A stretch of DNA of 64,000 nucleotides, taken from assembly GCA_028023455.1 (NCBI GenBank), contig JAQFVV010006341.1, positions 64,001 through 128,000 on the forward strand, given 5' to 3'. A program made the position numbers and the translations under genes. This document shows, piece by piece, positions 1-12,829 of the stretch (within the stretch, counting starts at the first letter, position 1; each line of letters begins with the position of its first letter). The notes under the pieces were generated by a model that did not search any database, was not told the origin of the DNA, and was given only the letters and a program-made list of their open reading frames with translations. The DNA comes from Epiperipatus broadwayi (Eukaryota; Onychophora; Udeonychophora; Euonychophora; Peripatidae).

Positions 1-1190
1 TAAAAAAAAGAAGCAGAGGTATTTTTATATTATCTATTACACTGATCCATTGGAATGTTTCCATGGGATTATAAACAAAATAAGAAAAAAAAGGAAGGAT
101 ATGAAAGGTGTGAACTCAGACTTCGAAAAAAACTATAAATTACGGATTTGCCTTTTGTTTTGAATTAATTGAAATTTTGCTGAAGTCAGTATCTTATATA
201 TTGGTTTTAATTTGGTGCGGATTCTTCAATAAATAATAAATAAAAAAATCTTCAAATTAAATAAAGAGAGAAATGTTGAGTGGCTAGAAGTAATAGAACT
301 TTCCCCCTTTGGGAACCTCTCTTTCCATTACCAGTTGGAACTGCCATTAGAAATGCCGACATTGCATAGGACATTGAGAGCTAGCTAAGGAAAACAGACT
401 AAAATGAAAATTCCCGGCAAACCACAAGCATAAAATGAAATACTTTGCCCACAGGACCAATACACTGATCGACCAGAATAAATAGACTTTTCTTTTTATT
501 ATAAGAAACATTTGCATGATAATATATGTATTACGTATAATGGTGTACTTTTGAAAAGCCTCCGCTGCAAAAGCCTCCGCTGCAAGCATATATATGTTTC
601 AACAATAGAAAAGTGGGGATTTTATAGATTCGTTAACTATATTTATTTCACTAATTTAAATTAATCTACATTATATTGTTTTTTTTATTTATTTTATTAA
701 TTAAACTTACCTTTATTTCCTATCATTGTTATTCTGATAATGTATATATAAATATAAAAAAAAATTGTATACTCAATCTAAGGGAATAGATATAGGATTT
801 AACATTAGAAAGAGGAGGTTTGAGTGTTGCTAACAAGCACACTCTTATAGTGTCACCCTTGAGTGCACCATCACAGTATGTATTTATCATAATTATTGAT
901 AAAATTTTATATATTTAACAAAGTGATGGTGCATGTTCCTTCGAGAATGATGTGTTAAATCTGAATTAGTAAGGAATAGATCGGGATGGCTTGATTAAAT
1001 AAATGTGAGGGAGGGGAATAAGAAGAAAATAGGAAAAAGATTTAATAAATGTTTCAATATTAGTCAAATGTTGGTCTGATTTTTTATTATAATTAGTTAC
1101 GTATTATATTTTATTTTATAAAATTTTAGTTTGATAAAATAAAATTATTTTAAAGATTATATTTGGTGATTGCCGTTCGAAAACAAATAA
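1..1190. other. AT-rich stretch, no gene assigned
   Basis: No coding region recognised. Two small structures are visible. A 16-base unit (aaaagcctccgctgca) occurs twice in tandem near 553-588. An 11-base perfect inverted repeat, tgcaccatcac at 864-874 against its complement at 923-933, encloses a very AT-rich 48-base loop, with weaker complementarity outside it. The latter could be a small decayed inverted-repeat element. The open frame on the minus strand here (347-589) is low-complexity and not credible as a gene. Confidence 0.5.
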
Positions 1191-1324
1191 TTAACTGTGA
1201 TTATGGTAACCATTGTAATCCGGTCCAGGCTGTAATGCTTGGTGGCGCCCTTGAACGACCACCGTATTTTGTAATCTTTGAAAATTTTCGATCATGGCAA
1301 AATGTTTTGGCACATCATCAAATG
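1191..1324 (-). CDS. Candidate terminal exon of an unidentified minus-strand gene
   Basis: On the minus strand a pyrimidine-rich tract ending in an AG lies just above 1324. It is followed by an open frame of about 44 codons that ends in TAA at 1191. The inferred peptide starts FDDVPKHF and ends NGYHNHS. Its codons are noticeably less AT-biased than the surroundings (runs such as GGGCGCCACC), which is the main reason to suspect coding. The frame stays open further upstream to an ATG at 1472, so the exon could start elsewhere. I do not recognise the protein family. It may be the last exon of a neighbouring gene running leftwards, an exon of an intron-nested gene, or chance. No promoter or other exon was found. 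Confidence 0.3.
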
Positions 1325-4300
1325 CTAGAACATTTTTGAGAAGCACAAAGTGTAAAAGAGAAAATGTTATATATAGCAGAACTTCAGTAATATGTGTAAC
1401 CCAGTAGAAACATTCACATTGGGCGAAGTGAAAGAGAAAATGTGTGGGTAGATTCCCTACATGTTCACCCATGCTGCCATCGTGCTACCTTGATGTTCGT
1501 CACCTTATACATATAACACCAAAGATCACATATACACACACTTGAAGGAAACACCAGACCAAGAATCGCACACTAGATCATAAATACAAAATCTGTGATC
1601 ATGGTAGATATCTTATAACTGCATTTTGATGTCTGGAACTAAAGAACTCTTTGAGTAAGTGAATAAAGAAACTTAGTAATTCTCAGTTTATTAATGCATT
1701 TAACTTTGCTAAAAGAATAGACTTTGATTTTAAGAGCTCTCATAATAACTGTGACTGTTATACTTACTATTTATCTGTAAAATGTTTGTATAATCTCGAT
1801 AAATTGTTTTTCTTTTGCCTTAGACATATGTTATATTTAGTAAATTAATAAATTGATAATTAATCTGTAGGTATCATATATATATATATATATGCTTATT
1901 ATACATTATAATAAATCAAGATTTATAAAGAAGTTTATGCATGGATTAGCTGTTTTTAAAATAGAAGTCTGTGTTCTTCTTTTTTAATTTATTTAGTATT
2001 ATTATTATCAAATATGTCTTATCCTGAGTTTTAATAGTCAGCTTTTCTACTCCATGAAGAATTGTTTTGCTAGAAAATCCTGTCATTAATGGTGATACTA
2101 CCAGTATCTTGGTAATTAAAATTACTGCAGAGCGTGAAAGTTTTATCTTAATCAAATTGAGCAATCTTGGGGAAACTCCTTACAAAACAATAACCCTTGA
2201 AAGAAATATCACACTTAAAATCATGAAAGTAGCTGATAATCGTAGATGATTTTTGAAAAGGCTAACTTGAAAAATGTGATGCTTCAGAACAGCTAATAAT
2301 GTTTTTTGTGAAAAGCAAAAACCAATAAACAATTAATGTGATCTTTAATTATTTCACAGCGGCAAAGTCTGCAGAGAAATCTCAAAGGGAGAAGGAAAAA
2401 AATGTGTGAATGTATATTTGAGAAGTGATTCAAAAATATTCTTATTTCTAGGACTCCCAAAGGGAAACAATAATTCTGAATATCTGCAAACATTATGAAT
2501 AATAAATAAACTTTGAAGGATAAAAAATGCATTAGTCATGGAAATCATCAAATTAAAAGGGTAAACTTTATAACCTGTTTTAAAGTATAAAAATTTGAAA
2601 TGGAGGATTTATCAAAAAATGATGAAAGTTACGAGATACACCCAAATAAGCATCTAGCCGCTACTGATACATTTGCCACAACTAGTCTTTTCTATTTGTC
2701 TCTTAGCTTTCATTTGAATTTATTACAACATATAACATTATAGCCTCAGAGTCTGTGAAAGTCTTTAGTCTTCTGTTTCTTTTCTGTTGAAGTATGAATA
2801 TCAATTCAATCACTTGGGTCTATTAGAAAATGACTTGATTTTTTAAAAAATTAATTCATTAGCATATTCATATGTAAATATAGCTATGCGAGACCCCATT
2901 TATAATTTAAAGTGCTCACTGACATCTGTAACTTTATGTTATATTCTGTCTCAGGTTTATTGATCCTGGATCATTACTCTAACCATCACTGTTTGAAGCC
3001 TCAGAATGTTATATAAATACAGCCCTGATATAATTTATTTTGGTTTTTACTCTTGGTCTATTGTAGTAACAGAAACTTCTATTTTACTACACTATTTTTG
3101 ACACCATATTACCTAGAAATGAAATACATAGCAAAATAACATTTTTGTTACAGCTACAAGCCAAAGGAGATGGTAAGAATTTTATAACAGGAAGTTGATT
3201 ACTTCCCATAAGAAGTGTCTGGCATGATATAGATTGTCAGTATTTGAATAACTGGAACATTGATTGTCCAAAACTGATTTGATTAAGGATTGCCATTCTT
3301 TTTAGTACCTCCTCTACTTCTGTCTGCCTTACCAGGGTGTCACTAGGTTATTAGAACCTAGAAAAATTTATAAAGGAGGCAGTGAGATACAACTTTCATT
3401 TGACTGATAGCTCCATTCGAGAAGCTGAGCTTTATAATATAACATTGTAAATTTAAAATTTCTAATCACTGATTTCAAAATATTATTCATAAAGTTATAA
3501 AATAAGCTACTGCCAAAACTAATTAAACAAAACTTTTATTATGCACATACCCACCACACAAAAATTTCAAGGACTGAATTAATTACTGAGTGTAAAAATA
3601 ACTAACAAAATAAATTAACAGCTTTTATTATTTTCTTGTACAAGAATAATCCATCGTTATTAGATTTTTAGCTTTAAATACTTAATCAGTTTGTCATCTG
3701 TGCATTTTATATACTGATTTAAATAAAATTTCATTTATTGATTTTTATATTTTCATTTGAGGGTGATTTTATTTATCGATCTTTTTTTTTTTGTATTTGA
3801 AAGTGATGTATACCATTATATTATAGATAGGAAAATGAAATGTTTTAGAATCGACTGCAATTGAAAATCTGTGCTTAATCAAAAAGAATCAACAAATATG
3901 CAAAATCAGGGAAACCAATCACCACAAAAGCTAGACACATGATATCTCTAGTGTTCTATGAAGCAGTCGATATCTTCATCTGCAGAACATTTATGATTGA
4001 GTTGCCATTTGAAAGCCACTGATATCTGGCTTAAACACTATATCAGCTATTCTCACCCTAGGGTTCCACTGTCTACCAGTATTCTAAGTATGCAACAAAA
4101 TTTTTTATTTTTATGCTCATTGTAATAATGTGGTTTAAGAATGATATTGGTCTGGTCACAATCAAGATATATTTAGTGAGATACCGGATTCCTAGAATGA
4201 ATTATTGAAGTAAAATTGCCACTACATTTTTGCGGCATTCAAGATTATTTCTCCTCTAGACTGTGATAACTCAAAATTGTCTATTGCTGCTTGATTCTTA

Positions 4301-5827
4301 TTTCAATTTTACATTTATAAAACAGTGTAACATGTATCAGTACCAGGATTACTTGTCTATGTTATTTTGTAAAGCACACAGCACCCGTAAAACTAAATGT
4401 TTTAATATTACACTATTGTCTTAATTTAATTAGTTTAAATTGCATTCATTTTCACATAATTAATTTATGAATAAACAAACTCAACAGCAATAAAGTAATC
4501 CACCTCTCATGTAATTCATAATTCGAAAGTAAATCAAATTTTTAAAAAATGTTTTCCTCAAGGGTACCATGAGATATAAAGAGTTTTGAAGAGTGAGGTC
4601 AGGGTTATTGTGACTTTGAAAAGGTTGGGAAACTGCACTACATCAACATAAATTTTTTTTCGAACCTTTGGTGTTTTGCAGATAGACATCTATCAAGCTA
4701 TCATAACTTGATCGACCCTATAATGATAATCTCTTAGACTGGCCATTATTTTTGCACAATTGCAGATTTTAAACATTTTGGAAGATTTGTTTCATCTGAA
4801 GATGCAAACATTTTCAGATGACATCATTTTATATGATAACAGTATTGCAATTTATACAGTTTAGGCAATCAAATATTAAAGAGAATAATGAGAGGGGGAA
4901 TTAAAAATAAATTGAATGAGGAAGTCATAATATTTGAGAAACAAGTAACAGATGGAACCTCAATCCTAGTTCATTTACCTTTCAAGTTCATCATTCTACT
5001 ATGGGGCCAAAACATGCAGGGACAAAAAACAATGTTACATTTCCTATGCCTTGTCATGCATGATTTAATGCTGCAGCAGCATAGCGGACATAAACTCCTG
5101 CTATGATTTTTAATACTCAAACTTCTTCTGAACTCCTAAGTATTAAAAAATTTTGAATTTTATTATTTGTGATCCATTCATAACCAACAGATAGGCATTG
5201 GATATATTCCCCTGGCTTTCAAAGAAGCTTATTTCCACGAAAAATGACTTGAGACAAAAAACAATCCTATATCATATTTAATACCAATATGTCTCTAAAG
5301 TGCAGACAGGTACTGATAAAAATACTCTTTAATTATTCATTTTGATTTTTCCCCCTACCATTTATTTGAAATATTTATTTTCATTATTTTAGCTCTATTG
5401 TTAGCAGATGAAAAAGATATTTTAATTTTGTGTTCAAAGTTAGTTTTAGAATACTAGTTGTCTCAGTAATATACGTCTATATAAATCATAAAATTCTTTA
5501 TTTAATATCTTGTAGTTCTAATTTAGACAATATAATCAAGGCAATGGAGGAAAGATTGTCATTATTTTAACTGATTAAGGAAGTAGTTTTAATGGCTTCT
5601 GTCAACCGCACTTGCTAATTAGAAATGCATTCCTTCTTGTCTCGACTTGTTTTAGCTGAGTCTCTTCCATTAATCTATTAGAATTTTATTTGGATTATAT
5701 TGAAAGAATTGATACAGTTTTTAAAAAGGCAAATTTTCTTTCTTTTTTTTTGTTACAAAGAAAAGTTGTATGTAATACTCCCCCCCCCCCATCTTTTTCA
5801 TTATAAAGATTGCTACTAATAAATAAA
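1325..5827. other. AT-rich non-coding stretch
   Basis: No exon or transposon protein recognised. It contains an (AT)9 microsatellite at 1876-1893 and a C10-11 run near 5780-5790. Short open frames at 2067-2249 and 4888-5106 have no recognisable motifs and ordinary local composition. It could be intergenic or upstream KIF21 intron. Confidence 0.5.
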
Positions 5828-6033
5828 TTATCTTTTTTAATCCGTTGTGATTTATTGCAACTAAAGCAAATATTGTGAAATCTATAATTGTGGGTTAAAC
5901 TTGTATTAAGTTAGTCAGTAGTTGGTGCGATTATCTTTTTTAATCCGTTTTGATTTATTGCAACTAAAGCAAATATTGTGAAATCTATAATTGTGGGTTA
6001 AACTTGTATTAAGTTAGTCAGTAGTTGGTGCGA
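5828..6033. repeat. Two-copy tandem duplication, 103-bp unit
   Basis: The segment 5828-5930 is repeated immediately as 5931-6033. The only difference I see is one base near the start of the unit (ccgttgtga against ccgttttga). Each unit starts ttatcttttttaatccg and ends gttggtgcga. Such high identity in AT-rich non-coding DNA indicates a recent duplication. No coding content. Confidence 0.95.
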
Positions 6034-9000
6034 TTTTTAAAAATTGAAGAAACCAAGAAAGTAACAATATTTATAAAACCATCTCTCCATGTGGGAGACT
6101 AGGATGGAAAGATTAGATCCGGGAGCAGAAAAGTTGAAATTATTATATTACACTCTTAAACCAATGACTAAGAAATCATAATATTGAATCATTGATAAGT
6201 AACATGGAATCTTTATACTGACATTAAGACCATATTTTGCTGACTTTTTTTAAATAATTCATTTTTGCCTTTTTATCTATAACTTCTCTTTTTTGATATC
6301 TAGTTGAATTTTGAAAGTAGTATTATTATGGTATTATTTGTTTTTATCTGATTTAAATCTATGTTATATATATATATATTAATTAAATATTATATAGATA
6401 TGTAACCTATTATTATTTTATTATACTTTCCATAGAAATTTATAGAAACTTAGTCTTTTATAAAAATTTGATATAAAATTAATTAATCTCTTGCAGGATG
6501 TGTTTCTGTTAATCAAATCTTGTTGCTATCTGCTCAGGAAACCAGGTGAGATCATGTCAAATAAAGCAACTCAGTTTTTATAGAAATAAATGTCCAACAT
6601 TTTGATTTTCCATCAAATGTTGCTATATGTAAGTCCATAAGTTTCTAAAAATTTCAAACATTAAGTTGACAAATCACATTCAAACCTTAATATCAATTAA
6701 ATGTTATGAGTCCACATAAATAGAAACTGAATTGCTGTGTTTGATATGATCTTAACTGATCTTCTAAAAGCTGTTGAAATCAAGTTTGAATGACAGAAAC
6801 ACGTCCTACAAGAGACTAGTTGATTTTTCTTTAAATGTTGACATATATAAGAATAAGTTTTATAAATTTGTACAGAGGGTATAAATAAAATAACTAAATA
6901 AATTATATATCTATAGTAAACAATTCAGTGATTCATTTTATTTGTATATCCTCTCTGGGAGTTTAGTTTGCAACTACTGTTGGTTTACATTATTGATAAA
7001 ATATGAACTTGATATCTTGCCCTGTATGGTTTAGTGCAATACTGGAGTTGCAGACCCCTGGAGCTCAATGTCATGGGTTGCTGCTCTGACACTTCCAGTG
7101 CTCTAATATTCATGCCCTGTTATTATACCATTGATATAACTAATACGTAATTTAATTATAGTTATTTTAATGTATTTAAAGTTTATGTAATCCACTTCAT
7201 ATTCTGCTTATGAAGTGCTTATTTACAATAGCTGAATAATGAAATGATAACTGTTTCCAGACTTAGTTTTTGTGCACTGCAGTATATCCATCCTGCAGCC
7301 ATTTTTAATAGTTTTACTATGCTATTCATTCTGTTAGCTTGAATTTTCAAGCAGTCTTAGGTTTGAAAGCAAATATACTTGCTTATCTAATTATATAGGT
7401 CTGATGTTGAGTAACTCTTTTAGTGATCCCCATTTAAAACAATTTCAGGCATTTTGTTCTTTGGCAAAAGGATCATGTCTATCAAAACAAAGATGCTACA
7501 ACTCCTTTAACTTACATTTAATTGCAGTATTCTATTATGTCACTTTTATGAATTAGATGTGATATCAAAGGATACGAGATTTTCAGGCTAATTTTTAGAT
7601 GCTAATCCTCATCATCAATCCAACAGCCATCTTTCTTTCTGTTAAGCTATTCAAACTATTATCTTGAATTTTTATTCACCCTACGATTTTTTAACCCAAA
7701 CACTATTATCTGCTGCTCATGTTTACACTGATAACTTAAGAATAGAGATGGTTTACTGCTATCTAGTGCAAGCTTAAAAAGGCATTAGATTACATTGTTT
7801 TGATTTTTATGATTAATTAGTGCCCATATAAGAATGTTTATTTCTATCATAATTAAAATGCCTCTTATAGTCATTGGTGATCTGCTAATGCACACACATA
7901 CATTCAGATTTAATCAAATATTTAAGTCTTTAATAATAATATTGTTGATGTGCAGTATTCATTTATATGGATATAAAGAGTCTGTCTAAAATCATTGAAG
8001 TAGGTATTTTCGGAAGTTGTCTCATTAATTAGATAAGGAAGAGACTGGAATATTAATAATTCATATCATTGCTTGTTTGTTCTCATAATTATTCCATTAA
8101 ATTAATTTTTTGAAAAAGTGAAAGTATAGATTTAAAATCCTATATCTTGATATATATATATTTTTTACAGAAAATTGTAGTATGAATCATGAATATTGTT
8201 GAATCCATTGAAAGTTGTCTGAACTATTTCCAACATTTTCTCTCCCTATGTTTAAGTTTCGTTGCATTCTTTGTCACTTGTGGTAAATATATTGTGGAAT
8301 GCTAGTTTTTTTTCTTCTTTTCATTACTCATTTAGCCCAAATAATGTGTATAGGATTTTACATTATAAATTCCTTTTGCTATTCGCAACAATATTTTCTC
8401 ATAAATATTTAGTTTAATAAAAACATTTATTCAATAATAAACAAAACATATTATATATTAAACACAAGCATATTTTAAAATGATAATTTCTATCACTGCT
8501 AAAGATCATTGCAGTTCAAATTGGCTCTTATCTATAATGGCATTTAAGCTCAGATTAATTCAAATATTTCATTAAAATAATAATTAATGCATAAAATATG
8601 CTAAATATCAAATTTAGTCTATTTAAGTACATTGAATAATGCCATGAGTAAATCATAGAAAATCTTTTAAACAAACTATTTGCTGTAGCTTTATTATGAT
8701 AATTTGTACTAAGAAAGCAAATACTATTTATATTAAGACTGGTTTTAAAAAATCTTAAGTTCTTTAATTTATAATGCAGATCTAAACGTGGAGCTCATTA
8801 AAATTTATGATCAAAGAAATTGCCAAATCATGATAGTCAAATGTTATATTATCCTAATATTTTATTTTAGAAACAACTATATATCTCTTAAATACTCTAA
8901 TTACTTGCTAATAATAAGTTATGCCTAATAGTTCAAGGCCTGGAGATGATTTACAGCACTGTACTATCTAATGTTCATTGGTTACTGAATTATACAGGAA

Positions 9001-10060
9001 ATGGTTCTGGAATAGAGTGACAATAACTGGCTTAATTGCTGCTTAGGCAATTCTGTTTTTTTTTTCTTATTATTTCTAATTATTATTATATTTTTTTGCT
9101 GTTCAATAGAAATACTTTTATTACTTTTTATTATCATATATTTTAACTTTTGCATTCATTAATGCTAGAGCAGTCTATTTTTTTTTTTTAAAAAAAAAAA
9201 GTGAAATTAGATGATATAATAATATATTCCCCTTCTGATTGATCACAACTCTTGTAGTATGATAGCAAATTAAATCCCTTAAAGTAAATTAAATCTGCTT
9301 TTAGTGCTGAATAGTGGTTTTTTTAAAAAAAAAATAAACTGAAAAATTCGTTCAGAATTATTCTAATGGAGAAAGCAATTTTCAATTTTTTAAAGAGTGG
9401 TAATTAATTTGTAGAGTCACAGAGAGCTTAATTCAACAAAGAGATCTATTTAACACTCTTAAGAACATCAGTGCTTGCTCTGTAAGGTTTGGTTCAATAG
9501 CAGACTGGAGTTAAGTTTCACGGATTGTGGCCTAGCTCAGTCACTTCAGTACTCAAAATTTTTATTATTATAAAATCTAGACTTTTTGGATATTTTGCAC
9601 TGCATGATTTGGTATAGTAATAGAGTAACAAACTAGAGGTCACACCTTGCCCTGTTTCAGTGCTTGAATTTCCTATGAATTTGTGAAGAATAAACTATTC
9701 AATTATATATATATAGAATATCAGTCATAAATTGTTAAATGACATTTTTATATCTACAACAGTTAACACGTGTATGATGCAATATGCTTTAGCATCACAA
9801 AAGAAGATTAAAAGCAGTAGATAATGAATGAAATAATAGTAGCTATAAAAGTCAAAGATAAAGTAAATATTTCGTCTTGTAGAATACTTGCTTCATCTTT
9901 AATAGCCTCCAGTATAATTTTATATAATAAAGCATTACCCAGCATCTTACACATTTTTTAGAAAGTGTTATTCAGTAATTTATTTCATTGGACATAGTTT
10001 TAGCACAGTAATTTGCCATCATGCCACAGCAAAAAAAAAAAAAAAATCATCAAAGAAGGA
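6034..10060. other. AT-rich non-coding stretch
   Basis: No gene recognised. Somewhat GC-richer islands near 7015-7110 and 9480-9570 share a loose motif (a ggtttrgtncaatann-actggagtt pattern) and may be two old copies of a short interspersed repeat. The similarity is too weak by eye to call. There is an A10-11/T10 hairpin around 9178-9200 and an AT microsatellite near 6365-6380. Confidence 0.4.
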
Positions 10061-10175
10061 AGAATACACAGCAACCAAGAGCAGTTCTTTTCACCCTATT
10101 CCAGAACTATTTACTATTTAATTCAATAATCAGTAGACATCAGACGGTGTAATGCTATACAATTATCTCCAGAAT
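10060..10175. repeat. Left-end fragment of inverted-repeat family 2
   Basis: The stretch from gagcagttcttttcaccc through aataatcagtagacatcaga resembles the left end of the element at 62705-62970 (attatcttcaaccttttcta and aataatcagttaacatcag, in the same order and spacing). Only this end is recognised. An A14 run lies just before it. Probably an old partial copy of a non-autonomous element. Confidence 0.45.
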
Positions 10176-11139
10176 ATGTGAAATTGCTGTTAATAATGAA
10201 CAACTATTAGGTATAATTAGTAGGTCATTTCAAACAGCAGATTTAAAGTTTATCTGGTCTAGTTTGCATTTAGAACAGTACAGTGATGAGCAGTGCAGTT
10301 TGGATCATTTACTGAAATGGGTTTTAGAAAGGATTAATTGGATTATTTGGTGGATATTTTAAAGAGGAAACAGAAACAACCCTAGGATATAGTAAATGTC
10401 TAGATGGCCTCCTTTTTTTCACCCAGAAAAGAAATAGAAACAAATTAAAGATGGAATTTTTTTTTTTTTTATTACTAATATTTATTTAGATGAGGTACTA
10501 AATAAATGTGATCTTGATAATGTTTGTGTTCATATTGGGGGAGGGGGGGTTGTATTCAGTGTGCTATGTTGTAAGTAATATTTGTGAATAGTAAAATTAA
10601 ATTTAAAAACCATTAGTAGTAAGTTTTAAGATGAAAACAATCCATTAAAACTAAAGTAAGAAAATTAGTAGGAAAGTATTAAAAAGTTACAATTATACAG
10701 GATGTTAATGAAAAATAAATTAGTTTGATTAAATATCTGGGAAGTTGGTTGTTGGTTAATTGATTAAGAAAGTTCTATTAAGAATTGCACCGAATAAACG
10801 GCTGTGCTTAGTAAAACTTGTTATTCTGCAAATTTTTAAAGTCAGATCTAAGAAAATGTTTTGTTTTGAAGATTAAATGATACAAAGTCTTGTTAATTAG
10901 AAAAAGAGAGGAGAAAAGAATAGATGTAAGAAGGAGAAAATTATATTAAAACAGCTTTTGAAAAGAGTAATTATTATCTGGATTAGATATATTCTTCAAC
11001 ACAAAGAAATAGTCTTGATCACCTTAAGATTGGTATGAATTTTAGAAGGGAATAAATGATGGGACTTGCTTGGAGAAAGTGTACAAAATATATTTTTTGG
11101 CAAATTTATTAAGGCTTTTATTGTCCTTCAGTTTAGCTA
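10176..11139. other. AT-rich non-coding stretch
   Basis: No gene or clear element seen. Contains a T12 run near 10456-10467 and a G-rich run near 10539-10549. Confidence 0.5.
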
Positions 11140-11520
11140 GTATAGTCATTGATTTGACAGTCATTATGTATATAGTTAATGGGTTGTGTTTGTCCACATC
11201 TACATAGATCAGTGACTATTAAATTCCATTTATGAAATTGATGAAGACAACTGTTACTAGTCATTCCAAATCTGCTAATGAGACTTCAGTAAGTCTAGGA
11301 AGATCATATCCAGCTGGCGTTATGGTTGTATGTGGAAAAAGAAATTTGTTTGGAAGTTGGTAAGACATTTATTCTTTATGCCATAATTTTCTGTTTGTGG
11401 ATGAAGATCTTGCATTTCAAATAAGTTTTGGGAAGTGAATGTATATCATCAGTTATTGGCATGTCTGATCTACATAATTTTGTATATATTTTCTATAAAA
11501 TAACTTCTGATATTTGATAG
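11140..11520 (+). repeat. Dispersed repeat, copy 1 (pairs with 23780-24110)
   Basis: Two stretches match a second copy near 23.8-24.1 kb in the same order: aatctgctaatgagacttc followed by taggaagatcatatccagctgg, and later agatcttgcatttcaaataag followed by attggcatgtctgat. This copy has a perfect 6-bp hairpin agactt-cagt-aagtct at 11281-11296, directly preceded by taatg and followed by aggaaga. The element type is unknown, with no coding capacity seen. Confidence 0.55.
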
Positions 11521-11602
11521 AGGAATAGGTGAAAGAATAGGACCCACTATAAAATAGGAAATTTGAATATCTGATATTTATCAAGATAATGTTTAGCTAA
11601 AT

Positions 11603-11797
11603 GTGAAGTTTAATGTGGGCATTTTTTCTTCAAATGGGGCACAGTATTTACCAGTAAAATATGCTAGTGCTAAGGAAGTTATTCATAAAGTATTTGCATC
11701 AACAATCTTAAGTAGTGGTGCTAGCCAGCTTTTCAAAGTTATTCCTAGAAAGAAAAAAAAGATTCCAATGATGTATTTATTACTCATCAGTTCATAA
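11603..11797 (+). other. Unidentified open frame, possible transposon remnant
   Basis: A 64-codon open frame beginning ATGAAGTTTAATGTG. The peptide includes SSNGAQYLPVKYASAKEV and ends in a lysine-rich stretch (PRKKKK). Composition is more protein-like than most chance frames here, with a mixed hydrophobic/charged pattern and few Phe/Ile/Leu-only runs. I cannot assign it to a family. It could be a fragment of a transposon protein or chance. No splice-site pair or homology supports it as a host exon. Confidence 0.2.
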
Positions 11798-11852
11798 AAT
11801 ATTTGAGCTTTATAGGCCACCATTCCATCATTATTCCACATTATGCAGTTAG

Positions 11853-11961
11853 TTTTTTTTTTTTCATGTCATAGCATCTGCCAGGACGCGAACCCATCTG
11901 CAACCAACTATTTGCTTGCGAGGCGGCTGCGATGACCTCTCGGCTAACAACGCTTGACCTT
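11853..11961 (-). mobile_element. tRNA-derived SINE or retrotransposed tRNA with target duplication
   Basis: Read on the minus strand, the segment carries a box A-like sequence TAGCCGAGAGG (11936-11946) and a box B-like sequence GGTTCGCGTCC (11884-11894). These are spaced as in a tRNA with a long variable arm. About 20 bases later it ends in A12 (T12 on + at 11853-11864). It is flanked by direct repeats attatgcagttag (11840-11852) and attatgcagatag (11962-11974), 12 of 13 identical. This is the signature of LINE-driven retrotransposition: internal RNA polymerase III promoter, A-tail and target-site duplication. The insert is only about 109 bp, so it is either a very short SINE or a processed tRNA-like transcript. 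A working tRNA gene is unlikely given the A-tail and imperfect arms. Confidence 0.75.
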
Positions 11962-12829
11962 ATTATGCAGATAGTTGATAATGATTTTTAAATAAAATTA
12001 GAACAACAATGTTATATAGGTTAAATAATAGAATTTATTTAAATATTCTAATATCTGATTTAATTTGATGTTTTAATCTAATCTTTTAAATCTTTTTATG
12101 ATGCAAAAGAATTTTTTTCTGAGGAACATTATGGGAAAAAAAAACCTGTTATTGGAATATAAAAAAAGTTTAATTAGTAGACAATTTGTCTAAATTAAAC
12201 TATTTACAGCAAAAATATTATATAGTTTTTTTTGTCTTCTATAAGCTATATAGATTTTAAAGAATCTAATAACTTGATCCTGAGAATATCTGGAAGTTGC
12301 TTACCAATAGTGAATTGCAATATTATTAACCCCACATTACTTGTTAAGCTTATTGACAGGTTTTCAGCTAATAAATAAATAATTGTATGGAAAATAGATA
12401 AACAGCTTTTACAACTTGTTTTTTTTTTTTTGTTTTAACCCACTATTTAAACTTTCTCAATAAGAGGTCATCAATAGAAGCTTTTAATGGAATGCAATCA
12501 AATACAACTCAAATATTTCAAGATTAAAATTTGGGGGACGTGTGTGTGTGCATGTATGACCTAAATCCATTAACTAAGCAGTTTAAATATTTTTTCCCAG
12601 AATTCATGTGAAAAATTACTAATATATCATTTAATTCATCTTTTATGTTGGGTGTATTTATTGCCATCATTATCAAATCCATTGAGGAGTGAGGATATCC
12701 TCTGAGTTTAAGCAGAGGGGGGGGGGATTCTCAACTTCAGCAAACTTCTTTATCTTTTTCATGTGATATCTAATTGATTTTTTTTTTTACAAGAAATGTT
12801 TACCATTCTTGCTCTTCTCGTAATATTCA

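Noticed and set aside
11880-11961. Functional tRNA gene
   Set aside because: Box A and box B are present, but the copy ends in A12 and is bounded by a target duplication, which indicates a retrosequence.
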